Positions 1 through 10,252 of a DNA stretch of 64,000 bases are shown here, one piece after another (within the stretch, counting starts at the first letter, position 1; each line of letters starts with the position of its first letter). The stretch spans positions 1 to 64,000 of the forward strand of contig JAFMOC010000266.1 in assembly GCA_019802505.1 (NCBI GenBank). The letters are read 5' to 3'. The translations under genes were made by a program, and so were the position numbers. The stretch is from Corydoras sp. C115. Lineage: Eukaryota; Chordata; Actinopteri; Siluriformes; Callichthyidae. Under the pieces are notes generated by a model. It worked only from the letters and a program-made list of their open reading frames with translations, ran no database searches and was not told the DNA's origin.

Positions 1-222
1 GCCCGAGACATCTCCCCTGGAGATGTTCTTACCTCCAGGTTCTCCGGTTTTCTCCCACAGTCCAAAAGCATGACATGATCCATGCTTTTGGACTGTGGGA
101 GGACACCGGAGAACCCGGAGGAAACCCTCGCGGACACGGGCCAATCTATCACTGGACAGACACTCACTCACACAGACACACTCTATATGGGGCAATTTGG
201 AGAATTCAATTGACCTTGATCT
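1..222. mobile_element. Rearranged family A SINE fragments with fold-back
   Basis: Pieces of the SINE body lie in both orientations. Arms at 38-72 and 81-115 are near-perfect reverse complements (the CTCCGG and CAGTCCAAAAGCATG parts of the body) around an 8-base spacer, so the DNA can form a long hairpin. After 120 the sequence jumps to the ACTCACTCACACAGACAC part on the minus strand. The copy is cut by the window start and scrambled, perhaps by template switching. Confidence 0.7.
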
Positions 223-570
223 GGGCGGCATGGTGGCTTAGTGGTTAGCATGTTCTCCTCTCATCGCTAGGGATTCCCGGTTCGAAACCCAATCTGGGTG
301 GAGTTTCCATGTTCTCCCCGTGTCCGCGTGGGTTTCCTCCGGGTTCTCCGGTTTCCTCCCACAGTCCAAAAACATGGATCAAGGTCAAATGAATTCTCCA
401 AATTGTCCCATATAGAGTGTGTCTGTGTGAGTGAGTGTGTGCCCAGTGATAGATTGGCGTCCTGTCCTGGGTGTATCTGTCCAGCGCCCGAAACGTTCTC
501 CCCTGGATGGGCATGGGGAACCCCCCGCAACCCTTATATAGGATAAAGCGGAAGATAATGGATGGATGGA
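223..570 (+). mobile_element. Family A SINE, full length
   Basis: Runs from GGCGGCATGGTGG through the tRNA-like head, body and 3' domain to a (GGAT)n tail. The A-box region reads TGGCTTAGTGG; the B-box reads GGTTCGAAACC, one base off consensus. It directly follows the scrambled fragment. No clear TSD was found. Confidence 0.85.
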
Positions 571-1128
571 AAATAGCTTTGCATTTTATAAAATAATAAA
601 GACATTTAACGTTCAGACAATTCATTTAAAGGAGATCCTTAAAAAAAACGGTTCTCAGTAGACCTTCAGTGACGGGGTGTAGAGAACCAGCCGCTGTGGG
701 GGGAGGGAACGGAAGGCGATAGACGGTAATTAAAGGTAATTTGGCACCTGCTGGATGTTCCGCTAATGATTGTGTGCAGCCTACAGAGGCCAGGGTGAGA
801 CGTAGAGCGTGGGGTGAGACGTAGAACGTGGGGTGAGAGTGCAGCCGGTGACGGCAGCCACACCGGCTCAGCAGCAGAATTCAAAACGTTCTGTAAATAA
901 AAGCTCTTCCTGTCGCCGCTGCGCTCTCTCCCCACGCGGAACGTCTCATCCGGCGGATCCAGACTGCACATGGATTACCAACGGCACCTGCTGCTGATTA
1001 CCTTTAATTACAGACTAGCACCTTTAACCCCCCAGCGTCATCTGTTCTTCTACGCCCTGGCCACACCCCTCCCAGTGGGACGGACGGCTTGGTCCTTAAT
1101 CCCCGAATGCCCCTAATGCCCACTTCAT
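571..1128. other. Non-coding, mostly single-copy sequence
   Basis: No gene, RNA or recognised repeat is seen. A minus-strand ORF of about 100 codons spans 666-971 but has no recognisable motif. The words GGGGTGAGACGTAGA(A/G)CGTG occur twice in tandem near 795-835. Confidence 0.4.
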
Positions 1129-1140
1129 CTCATCTTATTA

Positions 1141-1488
1141 TCCATCCATCCATTATCTTCCGCTTTATCCTCTCTTAGGGTCGCGGGGGGGTTCCCCATG
1201 CCCATCCAGGGGAGAACGTTTCGGGCGCTGGGCAGATACACCCAGGACAGGACGCCAATCCATCGCCGGGCACACACTCACTCACACAGACACACTGTAT
1301 ATGGGGCAATTTGGAGAACTCAATTGACTTGATCCATGTTTTTTGGACTGTGGGAGGAAACTGGAGAACCCGGAGGAAACCCACGCAGACACGGGGAGAA
1401 CATGGAAACTCCACCCAGATGGGGATTCGAACCGTGAATCCCTAGAGCTGAGAGGAGAACATGCTAACCACTAAGCCACCGTGCCGCC
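1141..1488 (-). mobile_element. Family A SINE, full length, with TSD
   Basis: Complete minus-strand copy. The flanks carry CTCATCTTATTA (1129-1140) and CTCATTTTATTA (1490-1501), an 11/12 TSD. Confidence 0.88.
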
Positions 1489-1513
1489 CCTCATTTTATT
1501 ATCTTATACTTCA

Positions 1514-1837
1514 TTTTATACTAGTGACTAGGGTCACGGGGTTTTCTATGTCCATATAGGGGAGAGCGTTTCGGGCGCTGGGCAGATACACCCAGGACAG
1601 GGCGCCAATCTATCGCTGGGCACACACTCACTCACACATACACAGTGTATATGGGGCAATTTGGAGAACTCAATTGTCCTTGATCCCTGTTTTTGGACTG
1701 TGGGAGGAAACCGGAGAACCCGGAGGAAACCCACGCAGACACGGGGAGAACATGGAAACTCCACCCAGATGGGGATTCGAACCGGGAATCCCTAGCGCTG
1801 AGAGGAGAACATGCTAACCACTAAACCACCATGCCAC
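1514..1837 (-). mobile_element. Family A SINE, nearly full length, first unit of a tandem run
   Basis: The tail is degraded (ACTAGTGACTAGGGTC). The head reads CTAAACCACCATGCCAC, the TTTAG form of the A-box region, and is followed by the linker TTCAATATT that joins it to the next copy. Confidence 0.8.
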
Positions 1838-1844
1838 TTCAATA

Positions 1845-2191
1845 TTCATTCATCCATTATCTCCCGCTTTATCCTCTATTAGGGTCGCGGTGGGGTTCCC
1901 CATGCCCATCCAGGGGAGAACGCCTCAGGCGCTGGGCAGATAGACCCAGGACAGGGCGCCAATCCATCGCGGGGCACACACTCACTCACACAGACACACT
2001 CTATATGGGGCAATTTGGAGAACTCAATTGACTTGATCCATGTTTTTTGGACTGTGGGAGGAAACTGGAGAACCCGGAGGAAACCCACGCAGACACGGGG
2101 AGAACATGGAAACTCCACCCAGATGGGGATTCGAACCGGGAATCCCTAGTGCTGAGAGGAGAACATGCCAACCACTAAACCACCATGCCGC
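1845..2191 (-). mobile_element. Family A SINE, tandem unit 2
   Basis: Full-length copy in the same orientation as its neighbours. It also has CTAAACCACC in the head and is followed by the same TTCAATATT linker, so the copies are joined head-to-tail, not independently inserted. Confidence 0.85.
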
Positions 2192-2198
2192 TTCAATA

Positions 2199-2544
2199 TT
2201 CATTCATTCATTATCTTCCGCTTTATCCTCTATTAGGGTCACGGGGGGGTTCCGCATGCTGATCCAGGGGAGAACGTCTCGGGCGCTGGGCAGATAGACC
2301 CAGGACAGGGCGCCAATCCATCGCGGGACACACACTCACTCACACAGACACGCTCTATATGGGGCAATTTGGAGAACTCAATTGACTTGATCCATGTTTT
2401 TGGACTGTGGGAGGAAACCGGAGAACCCGGAGGAAACCCACGCGGACACGGGGAGAACATGGAAACTCCACCCAGATGGGGATTCGAACCGGGAATCCCT
2501 AGCGCTGAGAGGAGAACATGCTAACCACTAAACCACCGTGCCAC
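2199..2544 (-). mobile_element. Family A SINE, tandem unit 3
   Basis: Full-length copy closing the three-unit run. The head ends CCACCGTGCCACC and non-repetitive sequence begins. Confidence 0.85.
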
Positions 2545-3034
2545 CGTTTTCATTTCATATTCATATTTTAATTTATTTACTAAGACTTTTCCTAATTCTT
2601 TGTAAGGAGAATCTGCAGTGCGATGTTTAAAAGCAACACTTTGGCAGTAAATTGTGGCGTTGGTGTAGACAGTCTATTGGTATATGTGTAAATAAAAGTA
2701 GTACGCTGGGAAAAAAAGCACCTTTTAAGGCGAACACAAAGACGCACTGGCTTTTCAAGCGTTCTGCGGAACCCGTGTCAAGCTAATGGCTTGTATAAAA
2801 ATGTCAGGCGGTTGTTTACAGTTCAGCGGTTTCTGTCGAGCGCTCGGTGGTTGCTACATGATTTGTTAGCCTTCAGGACGTTTTGTACGAAATGCAAATG
2901 GGCCGATGTTTTACACAGTGTGACTAACCTTTAACCCAGACACGTTTACAACTACACTTTCATCAACCAACCACACCAATACATGAGGATTAAACTGTTA
3001 GATGAAAATAATATTAATATTATTAATAATATTA
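2545..3034. other. Non-coding sequence without recognised features
   Basis: AT-rich, no ORF of interest. It ends in a short (ATT)n stretch at about 3005-3034, into which the next SINE has gone. Confidence 0.4.
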
Positions 3035-3378
3035 GGGTGGCTTAGTGGTTAGCATGTTCGCCTCTCAGCGCTAGGGATTCCCGGTTCGAATCCCAATCCG
3101 GGTGGAGTTTCCATGTTCTCCCCGTGTCCGTGTGGATTTCCTCCGGGTTCTCCGGTTTCCTCCCACAGACCAAAAACATGGATCAAGTCAATTGAGTTCT
3201 CCAAATTGCCCCATATAGAGTGTGTTTGTGTGAGTGAGTGAGTGTGTGCCCAGCGATAGATTGGTGTCCTGTCCTGGGTGTATCTGCCCAGCGCCTGAGA
3301 CGTTCTCCCCTGGATGGGCATGGGGAACCCCACCGCGACCCTAATAGAGGATAAAGTGGAAGATAATGAATGGATGAA
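3035..3378 (+). mobile_element. Family A SINE, first unit of a dimer
   Basis: Near full length; the head begins at GGGTGGCTTAGTGG. The tail ends ATGAATGGATGAATATTGAAG, which is the reverse complement of the linker seen at 1838-1846 and 2191-2199. Confidence 0.85.
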
Positions 3379-3385
3379 TATTGAA

Positions 3386-3578
3386 GCGGCACGGTGGTTT
3401 AGTGGTTAGCATGTTCTCCTCTCAGCACTAGGGATTCCTGGTTCAAATCCAAATCTGGGTGGAGTTTCCATGTTCTCCCCGTGTGTGTGTGGGTTTCCTC
3501 TGGGTTCTCCGGTTTCCTCCCACAGTCCAAAAACACGGATCAAGTCAATTGAGTTCTCCAAATTGCCCCATATAGAGT

Positions 3579-3609
<31 letters not shown>

Positions 3610-3745
3610 AGTGTGTGCCAAGTGATAGATTGGCGCCCTGTCCTGGGTGTATCTGCCCAGCGCCCGAAACGTTCTCCCCTGGATGGGCATGGGGAACCCC
3701 CCGCGACCCTAATAGAGGATAAAGCAGAAGATAATGGATGGATGG
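3386..3745 (+). mobile_element. Family A SINE, second unit of a dimer, with GT expansion
   Basis: Starts CGGCACGGTGGTTTAGTGG (the TTTAG A-box variant). The GTGTGAGTGAGTGTG part of the body has grown into a (GT)n run at about 3583-3610, so an internal simple-sequence seed has expanded. Confidence 0.85.
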
Positions 3746-3905
3746 TTCTGTGGTGGTTCTATTGGGTTCTGACCATAAGAACAGAGTAAAAGGGATGTAC
3801 ACAGTATGTACTGTAGAACACACACAGATGGACTACAGTCTGGAATTGGAGAACTACAAAGAACTACTAAGAACTAGAACTTCTGTAAAGAAGAAAGTCC
3901 TTCTT
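3746..3905 (-). mobile_element. Family C dispersed repeat fragment
   Basis: Read on the minus strand it has the words CTTTGTAGTTCT, CTGTAGTCCATCTGT, ACATACTGTGTACATCCC and CTCTGTTCT. The same words occur at 38645-38790 and 46640-46870. From memory this family is widespread in otophysan fish genomes; its class is not known to me. Confidence 0.6.
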
Positions 3906-4423
3906 TACAGAAAGTGGAACAGAGAACATGGACAATAAGTGGAGCCAAATGGGGGCGTGTCCAAACTAATGACTGATGCTGTGTGTATAGTAAATCAAAA
4001 GAGCAGTTGGTTGAAGAACCCTTTATATCAGAGCGACTCGGATTTGATATCAGACTGATTTATTTTTTGCATTTTGTGATTTTGTGTTGATGTAAACCAA
4101 ATTTCAAAAATATTGTAATTATTACAATGGTACATTCACAGAAAGAAATGCAGAGAGGTGTCAGTGTTATTGTCCATCCCACAGAACACACAGACCTAAA
4201 CCTTCACCTGCAAATAAGCTCATAAACACACACATTTCCTGAACTCTATCAGATAATTATGTTTGATGACAATGACCTTTGTTTTGCTGGCAGGATGTGA
4301 ACAGACTCAGCAGCGCAATGTTCTTCTAATTAGTCGTAACACTCAGCTTCACATGTTTTATGAAAGAGCATTCATATATATATATATATAGGGCTATATA
4401 TAGGGTAGCTCAGGGTTGGCTCG
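3906..4423. other. Non-coding sequence, short AT repeat at the end
   Basis: No gene or recognised repeat. A short (AT)n is at 4374-4391. GTAGCTCAG occurs at 4406-4414 just before the related head of the family B SINE. Confidence 0.4.
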
Positions 4424-4622
4424 GCTTGGCGTGGTAGCTCAGTGGTTAGGGTGTTGGGTTATCAATCTGAAGTTTGGCGGTTCAAATCCCAGCTCCACTG
4501 AAGTTACCAATGTGGGTTCTTGAGCAAGACCCTTAACCCTCATTGCTCCAGGGATGTTGTGATGAACCCTGTGCTCACCTTGTAAGTCGCTTTGGATAAA
4601 AGCATCCAATAAATGACCAAAT
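4424..4622 (+). mobile_element. Family B SINE (tRNA head, L2-type tail), best copy
   Basis: Box A TAGCTCAGTGG is at 4435-4445 and box B GGTTCAAATCC at 4479-4489, so a tRNA-derived Pol III promoter is visible. The body has GAGCAAGACCCTTAACCCTC. The 3' end (from 4583) reads TAAGTCGCTTTGGATAAAAG followed by AATAAATGACCAAATGTAATG. This tail matches the end of the L2-clade LINE at 22211-22262, which suggests the SINE is copied by that LINE's enzyme. Confidence 0.85.
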
Positions 4623-4651
4623 GTAATGTTATATATATATACTGTATATCA

Positions 4652-5002
4652 GGCGGCACGGTGGCTTAGTGGTTAGCACGTTCTCCTCTCAGCACTAGGG
4701 ATTCCCGGTTCGAATCCTCATCTGGGTGGAGTTTCCATGTTCTCCCCGTGTCTGCGTGGGTTTCCTCCAGGTTCTCCGGTTTCCTCCCACAGTCCAAAAA
4801 CATGGATCAAGTCAATTGAATTCTCAAAATTGCCCCATATAGAGTGTGTTTGTGTGAGTGAGTGTGTACCCAGCGATGGATTGGCGCCCTGTCCTGGGTC
4901 TATCTGCCCAGCGCCCGAGACGTTCTCCCCTGGATGGGCATGGGGAACCCCACCGCGACCCCAATAGAGGATAAAGCGGGAGATAATGAATGAATGAATG
5001 AA
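4652..5002 (+). mobile_element. Family A SINE, full length, flanked by AT repeats
   Basis: Lies between ATATATATACTGTATAT on the left and (AT)n on the right. The tail is (ATGA)n. Confidence 0.88.
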
Positions 5003-5013
5003 TATATATATAT

Positions 5014-5341
5014 ATCCATCCATTATCTTCCACTTTATCCTATATTAGGGTCGCGGGGGGGTTCCCCATGCCGATCCAGGGGAGAACGTTTCGATCCAGG
5101 GGAGAACGTTCCAGTACAGGGCGCCAATCTATCGCTGGGCACACACAGACATACTCTATTTGGGGCAATTTGGAGAATTCAATTGACTTGATCCATGTTT
5201 TTGGACTGTGGGAGGAAACCGGAGAACCCAGAGGAAACCCACACAGACACGCGGAGAACATGGAAACCCAGATTGGCATTCGAACCGGGAATCCCTAGTG
5301 CTGAGAGGCGAACGTGCTAAGCACTAAACCACCATGCCACC
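5014..5341 (-). mobile_element. Family A SINE, tail-to-tail with the previous copy
   Basis: The opposite orientation leaves only a short AT spacer between the two tails. The words GATCCAGGGGAGAACGTT are duplicated in tandem (about 5084-5120). CTAAGCACTAAACC replaces the usual head word CTAACCACTAAGCC. Confidence 0.82.
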
Positions 5342-5737
5342 CCCACAGACTCAGTCAAAACAAATTTGCAACTGCAGACGAAACAAAGTGTACATTAAAG
5401 GTGTATGCTCACAGCTCGGTGTGCAGACTCCAAACAGACAAGTTCAGGTCAGCAGCTGTAAATGAGCAGGTAGTCCAACGTGGGGCACAAATAGCACTTG
5501 ACTCCACCATGTGCACCTGCACAGCAGTGACCTGGAAGACGAGGCCGGCTGGATTACAAGGCCTGGTGGTTCAGCACTCGAGCCTCACAAATCCCCGTCA
5601 CAAACGGAGGGTGTCCAATAAGATTAACTTGTGGTCAGGGATGTTTAAACTATTTAAACTTTTAATACATTGCTGTTCGATTCATTTATTCGCTTTTGTA
5701 AATGTAATTCTATAAAAAAAGTTTTAAAACTACTTAC
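5342..5737. other. Non-coding, mostly single-copy sequence
   Basis: An ORF at 5314-5715 starts in the antisense SINE head and runs into this stretch. Its 133 residues match nothing I recognise, so it is treated as chance. Confidence 0.4.
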
Positions 5738-5910
5738 TGACAAAATTAGGGCGGCACGTTGGCTTAGTGGTTAGCATGTTCTCCTCTCAGCGCTAGGGAT
5801 TCCCGGTTCGAATCCCAATCTGGGTGGGGTTTCCATGTTCTCCCCGTGTCCGCGTGGGTTTCCTCCGGGTTCTCCTGGTTTCCTCCCACAGTCCAAAAAC
5901 ATGCATCAAG

Positions 5911-6669
5911 TAGGGTGAACCTTTGGAATTAAGGTGATTCCAATTCACCAGATCTGGGACAAAGACTATGTTTGGGTGGGACAATGTGGGACACCAATGC
6001 ATAGTCTAAAATAACTAAAAAAAACACAAAAAAAAACATCTCTATTCTGCCCCTTTAGCACATTCATTCATTCATTATCTCCCGCTTTATCCTCTACTAG
6101 GGTCGCGGTGGGGTTCCCCATGCCCATCCAGGGGAGAACGTCTCGGGCGCTGGGCAGATACACCCAGGACAGGGCGCCAATCCATCGCTGGGCACACACT
6201 CACTCACACAGACACACTCTATATGGGGCAATTTTGAGAATTCAATTGACTTGATCCATGTTTTTGGACTGTGGGAGGAAACCGGAGAACCCGGAGGAAA
6301 CCCATGCAGACACGGGGAGAACATGGAAACTCCACCCAGATGAGAGGCGAACGTGCTAACCACTAAGCCCCCATGCTTATATATATATATATGTATATAT
6401 GCTGTTCTGACCTCATTTGCATAATTTGTGTTGGTGGGCGCGCGTTTAACATGCGTCCACGTTCCCGATTGGTTGACATTCAAACAGCCTGCCTCTCTCC
6501 CGGTAACAGCCAACACAGCCATCCAATGGCAGATTATAAAACACGCATTTCAAAACTGCAGTCTGACTTTCAATAACAAAGCGGGACACCGTCTCAATTT
6601 AACGGGACACTTGAAAAGTAACGAAATTGCAGGACTGTCCCACACAAAGCAGGACATCTGGTCACCCTA
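5911..6669. mobile_element. hAT-like non-autonomous transposon, itself hit by a SINE
   Basis: Ends are TAGGGTGA and TCACCCTA, short terminal inverted repeats. They are flanked by GCATCAAG (5903-5910) and GGATCAAG (6670-6677), an 8-base duplication of SINE sequence with one mismatch, the size typical of hAT insertions. The words GGGACA and GTCCC recur inside. No transposase is visible. A family A SINE sits inside at 6061-6375. Confidence 0.72.
6061..6375 (-). mobile_element. Family A SINE lacking box B, nested in the hAT-like element
   Basis: The tail and body are intact, but the sequence jumps from CCACCCAGAT to GAGAGGCGAACG. This removes the stretch that carries GGTTCGAATCC, so the copy should lack an internal B-box. 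Confidence 0.83.
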
Positions 6670-6904
6670 GGATCAAGTCAGTTGAGTTCTCCAAATTGCC
6701 CCATATAGAGTGTGTTTGTGTGAGTGAGTGTGTGCCCAGTGATAGATTGGCGCCCTGTCCTGGGTGTATCTGCCCAGCGCCCGAGATGTTCTCCCCTGGA
6801 ATGGCATAGGCCCCACGACCCTAATAGAGGATAAAGCGGAAGATAATGGATGGATGGATGGATTATTGACAAAATTAGAGCCAATTGAACTAGTCTTTTA
6901 TTGC

Positions 6905-7090
6905 TTTCATAAGCCACTTATCCTAATTAAGGTGCTGGGGTGGCTGGAGCCTATCCCAGTGTTCACTGGGTAAGAGGTGGAAAAGTACCCAGACCTGTTT
7001 AGCAGTACACAACACATCAGACACACAGGTACAAATCAAACCCACGAGAACCCCCCCCCCCCCCCACACACAAAGATAGGGAGAACATAC
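6905..7090 (-). mobile_element. Degenerate SINE-like fragment with poly-C
   Basis: Contains CACTTATCC, GGTGCTGGGGTGGCTGGAGC and CTATCCCAGTGTTCACTGGG, words of a common fish SINE 3' region related to family A. A C-run is at about 7051-7067. Confidence 0.45.
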
Positions 7091-7129
7091 AAACAGGATA
7101 CAGTCTAATTCTGCTTATATATCAAAATA

Positions 7130-7185
7130 TTGCTATATATATAATATATAGATATAATATGTAGATATAATATATATCTACAGCA
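7130..7185. repeat. AT-rich imperfect simple repeat
   Basis: Repeats of ATATAATATATAGATATAATATGTAG. Confidence 0.6.
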
Positions 7186-7234
7186 GATTTACAGTCTCTG
7201 GACTTAAAACATGATTTGTCTAATCTCATTAGAG

Positions 7235-7780
7235 AGGGTGGGGTCCCATGCCCATTCAGGGATGAACGTTTCGGGGGCTGGGCAGATACACTCATGACAA
7301 GCCAATCCATTGCTGGACACACTCACTCTCTCACACACACACTATATGGCGGAAATTTAAAGCAGCCACTTCACCTTTAATCCATGTTTTTGGACTGAGG
7401 GAGAAAGCCCACGTGGACACGGGGAGAACATGAAATCTCCACAGACACACACACACACACACAAGCACACTATATGGGGCAATTTAGAGCATTCAATTTA
7501 CCTTAATTTCGTGTTTTTGGACTGTGGGAGGAAACCGGAGAACCCTGAGGAAACACAAACGGATACGGCGAGAACATGGAAACTCCACAGACAAACTCAC
7601 AAGCACAAGCATTTTAAAGCATTCACTTTACCTTAATTTCGTGTTTGTGGACTGGGGAGCAAACGGGAGAACCAAGACATGGGGAGAACATGGAAACTCC
7701 ACCCAGAGGATTCGAACCTGGGATTCGCCAGCACTGAATGGTGGACTTGCTAACAATTAAGACACCGTGTTGCCCCTCGT
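7235..7780 (-). mobile_element. Family A SINE with its middle part repeated three times
   Basis: After a degraded 3' domain, the block from ACACTATATGG through TTGGACTG to GGGGAGAACATG and the A-rich CTCCACAGAC recurs about three times (near 7331-7440, 7441-7595, 7596-7715) before the head (TTCGAACCTGGGATTC). Each unit has TTTACCTTAATTTCGTGTTT or a close variant. This is internal tandem amplification of a SINE. Confidence 0.7.
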
Positions 7781-7821
7781 AATGTTTATAGATATAAAAA
7801 ATTCCATAAATGTCTGTTTGG

Positions 7822-7966
7822 TCATTCATCCATTATCTTCCACTTAATTCTCTACTAGGGTCACGGAGGGTTCCCCATACCCATCCAGGGGAGAACGTTT
7901 TGGGCGCTGGGCAGATACACCCAGAACAGGGATATGGGACAATTTAGAACAATCGATTTACCTTCC
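7822..7966 (-). mobile_element. Family A SINE, truncated
   Basis: Tail and 3' domain on the minus strand, then an internal jump to ATATGGGACAATTTAGAAC. The head is missing. Confidence 0.75.
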
Positions 7967-8053
7967 GCTTCCGCCTGGCGCCGAGTTTGGCTGCCATGTT
8001 GCGAGCTCCCACCAACATGTGCAATTTTTTTGTTATTATACCCTTCTCGTATT

Positions 8054-8182
8054 CATTCATTCATTCATTATCTCCCGTTTTATCCTCTATTAGGGTCGCG
8101 GTGGGGTTCCCCTATGCCCATCCAGGGGAGAACGTCTCGGGCGCTGGGCAGATAGACCCAGGACAGGGCGCCAATCCATCGG
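8054..8182 (-). mobile_element. Family A SINE, 5'-truncated, with TSD
   Basis: Only the 3' domain and tail are present (129 bp). CCCTTCTCGTATT (8041-8053) and CCCTTCTCATATT (8183-8195) flank it. A TSD on a 5'-truncated copy is the signature of target-primed reverse transcription. Confidence 0.85.
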
Positions 8183-8250
8183 CCCTTCTCATATTTTATA
8201 TTTTAAATTTTTATATTTTAAATTTATTTCAAATTTATTGTATATTTTCT

Positions 8251-8595
8251 GGCGGCACGGTGGCTTTGTGGTTAGCATGTTCTCCTCTCAGCACTAGGGA
8301 TTCCCGGTTCGAATCCCCATCTGCGTGGAGTTTCCATGTTCTCCCTGTGTCCGCGGGGGTTTCCTCCGGGTTGTCCGGTTTCCTCCCACAGTCCAAAAAC
8401 ATGGATCAAGTCAATTGAATTCTCAAAATTGCCCCATATAGAGTGTGTCTGTGTGAGTGAGTGTGTGGCCAGCGATGGATTGGCGCCCTGTCCTGGGTGT
8501 ATCTGCCCAGCGCCCGAGACGTTCTCCACTGGATGGGCATGGGGAACCCCACCGCGACCCTAATAGAGGATAAAAGCGGGAGATAATGGATGGAT
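8251..8595 (+). mobile_element. Family A SINE, full length, perfect TSD
   Basis: TSD GTATATTTTCT at 8240-8250 and 8596-8606. The insertion is only about 55 bases from the truncated copy before it. Confidence 0.92.
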
Positions 8596-8606
8596 GTATA
8601 TTTTCT

Positions 8607-8712
8607 TTCTTATATTTGTAAATATTGCTTTTTTTGCACAGTTGTTGGCGCTTGCTCAGAAGTTTTTCACTCCCAGTACCCCAGTACTAGGTGATGTGAC
8701 AATAAAAATCCT
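8607..8712 (+). mobile_element. 3' end fragment of an unidentified retroelement
   Basis: Contains TGATGTGACAATAAAAATCC followed by TTGAATCC. This resembles, from memory, the 3' end of fish retroposons with TTGAATC-type tails. Confidence 0.4.
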
Positions 8713-8871
8713 TGAATCCATGTTTTTGGACTGTGAAAGGAAATTGGAGAACCTGGAGGACACTCCCACTGACATGGGGAGAACATGGAAACTCTACCCA
8801 GATTGGGATTCAAACCTGGGTCCCCAGAACTAAGAGGCGAACGTGTTAACCACTAAACCACCGTGTGGCCC
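8713..8871 (-). mobile_element. Family A SINE head and body, diverged
   Basis: Minus-strand copy from ATGTTTTTGGACTG to CCACCGTGTGGCCC. Many substitutions suggest it is older than its neighbours. Confidence 0.75.
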
Positions 8872-9209
8872 ATAATTGTCTGATGACTTTGATTGCATTA
8901 GATGAAACCCATTTGCTTCCTCTGATTCCGGCCGTGTACGGGGTTCTAAAATTGATGGAGTTGGAGAACCGAATGCTGATGCGTGTTATCTGCCATATTC
9001 TCTCTCATTAATCATGAGCCGGGGAGCAGGTGGTGAATTCAGCAGGTAAGTGGTACGGTTGATGTGGCGTGTCCCGCCATGTGCTTTTGTGTTGTCACCG
9101 TAGCATGTGTTCTAAGATCGATGGAACTATATATAGACCCTGAGGTCACAGAGGCTAACAACTCTGACCTCACGCCAATGAGCGTGAAACTTTAGTATTA
9201 GAACCATAA
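8872..9209. other. Single-copy non-coding sequence, possible conserved element
   Basis: No repeat words are seen. CTCTCATTAATCATGAG (about 9001-9016) has homeodomain-type TAAT cores in a short palindrome. AGCAGGTAAGT at about 9041 resembles a splice donor, but no convincing exon precedes it. Confidence 0.35.
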
Positions 9210-9535
9210 TCATTCATTCATTTATTATCCTCCACTTAATCACTTAATCCTCTAATAGGGTGGCATGACCAACCGGGGAGAACGTTTCGTGTGTTGGGCA
9301 GATGCACCCAGAACAGGGCGTCAATCCATCACTGGGCACACACACCCACACACACACTCTGTATGAGGCAATATGTCAATCCATGTTTTTGGACTGTGGG
9401 AGGAAACCGGAGAACCCGGAGGAAACCCACATGGACACGAGGAGAACATGGAAACTTCACCCAGATTGCGATTCGAACCGGGAATCCCTAGTGCTGAGAG
9501 GAGAACATGCTAACCACGAAGCCACCGTGCCGCCC
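9210..9535 (-). mobile_element. Family A SINE, internally deleted
   Basis: The tail region has CACTTAATC repeated twice. The GGGGCAATTTGGAG part is replaced by a short ATATGTCAATCC junction. Confidence 0.8.
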
Positions 9536-9541
9536 TAACCA

Positions 9542-9879
9542 ATCCATCCATTACTTTCCGCTTTATCCTCTATTAGGGTCACGGGGGGGTTCCCCATGCC
9601 CATCCAGGGGAGAACGTTTCGGGCGCTGGGCAGATACACCCAGAACAGGGCGCCAATCCATCGCTGGGCACACACTCACTCACACAAACACACTCTATAT
9701 GGGGCAATTTGGAGAACTCAATTGACTTGATCCATGTTTTTGGACTGTGAGAGGAAACCGGAGAACCCAGAGGAAACCCATGCGGACACGGGGAGAACAT
9801 GGAAACTTCACCCAGATTGGGGTTCGAACCTGGAATCCCTAGTGCTAAGAGGAGAACATGCTAAGCCACTGTGCCGCCC
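9542..9879 (-). mobile_element. Family A SINE, tandem run unit 1
   Basis: The head shows the deletion GCTAAGCCACTGTGCCGCC, shared exactly with the next copy. It is followed by the CATGTTTAATACACCAATCC linker. Confidence 0.85.
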
Positions 9880-9895
9880 ATGTTTAATACACCAA

Positions 9896-10235
9896 TCCTT
9901 CCATTATCTTCTGCTTTATCCTCTATTAGGGTCGAGGGGTGGTGGGGTTCCCCATGCCCATCCAGGGGAGAACGTTTCGGGCGCTGGGCAGATACACCCA
10001 GGACAGGCGCCAATCTATCACTGGTCACACACTCACTCACACAGACACACTCTATATGGGGCAATTTGGAGAACTCAATTGACTTGATCCATGTTTTTGG
10101 ACTGTGGGAGGAAACCGGAGAACCCGGAGGAAACCCACATGGACACGAGGAGAACATGGAAACTCCACCCAGATTGGGATTCGAACCTGGAATCCCTAGA
10201 GCTGAGAGGAGAACATGCTAAGCCACTGTGCCGCC
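9896..10235 (-). mobile_element. Family A SINE, tandem run unit 2
   Basis: Starts CTTCCATTATCTTCTGC and has the GGGTGGTGGGG variant also seen in unit 3. It ends with the same shortened head as unit 1 and the same linker. Confidence 0.87.
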
Positions 10236-10252
10236 CATGTTTAATACACCAA

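Larger units (their letters stand above)
5750..6866 (+). mobile_element. Family A SINE split by a hAT-like element
   Basis: The SINE halves are 5750-5910 and 6670-6866. A perfect 12-base TSD, TGACAAAATTAG, brackets the whole unit (5738-5749 and 6867-6878). The interruption is the hAT-like element at 5911-6669, so the SINE was there first. Confidence 0.88.

Noticed and set aside
5314..5715. 133-codon ORF as a gene
   Set aside because: It begins in an antisense SINE head, has no recognised domain, and its composition is like the non-coding flanks.
9001..9050. Exon ending at AGCAG/GTAAGT
   Set aside because: The donor is good, but no acceptor or convincing open segment lies upstream; a single site of this kind is expected by chance.
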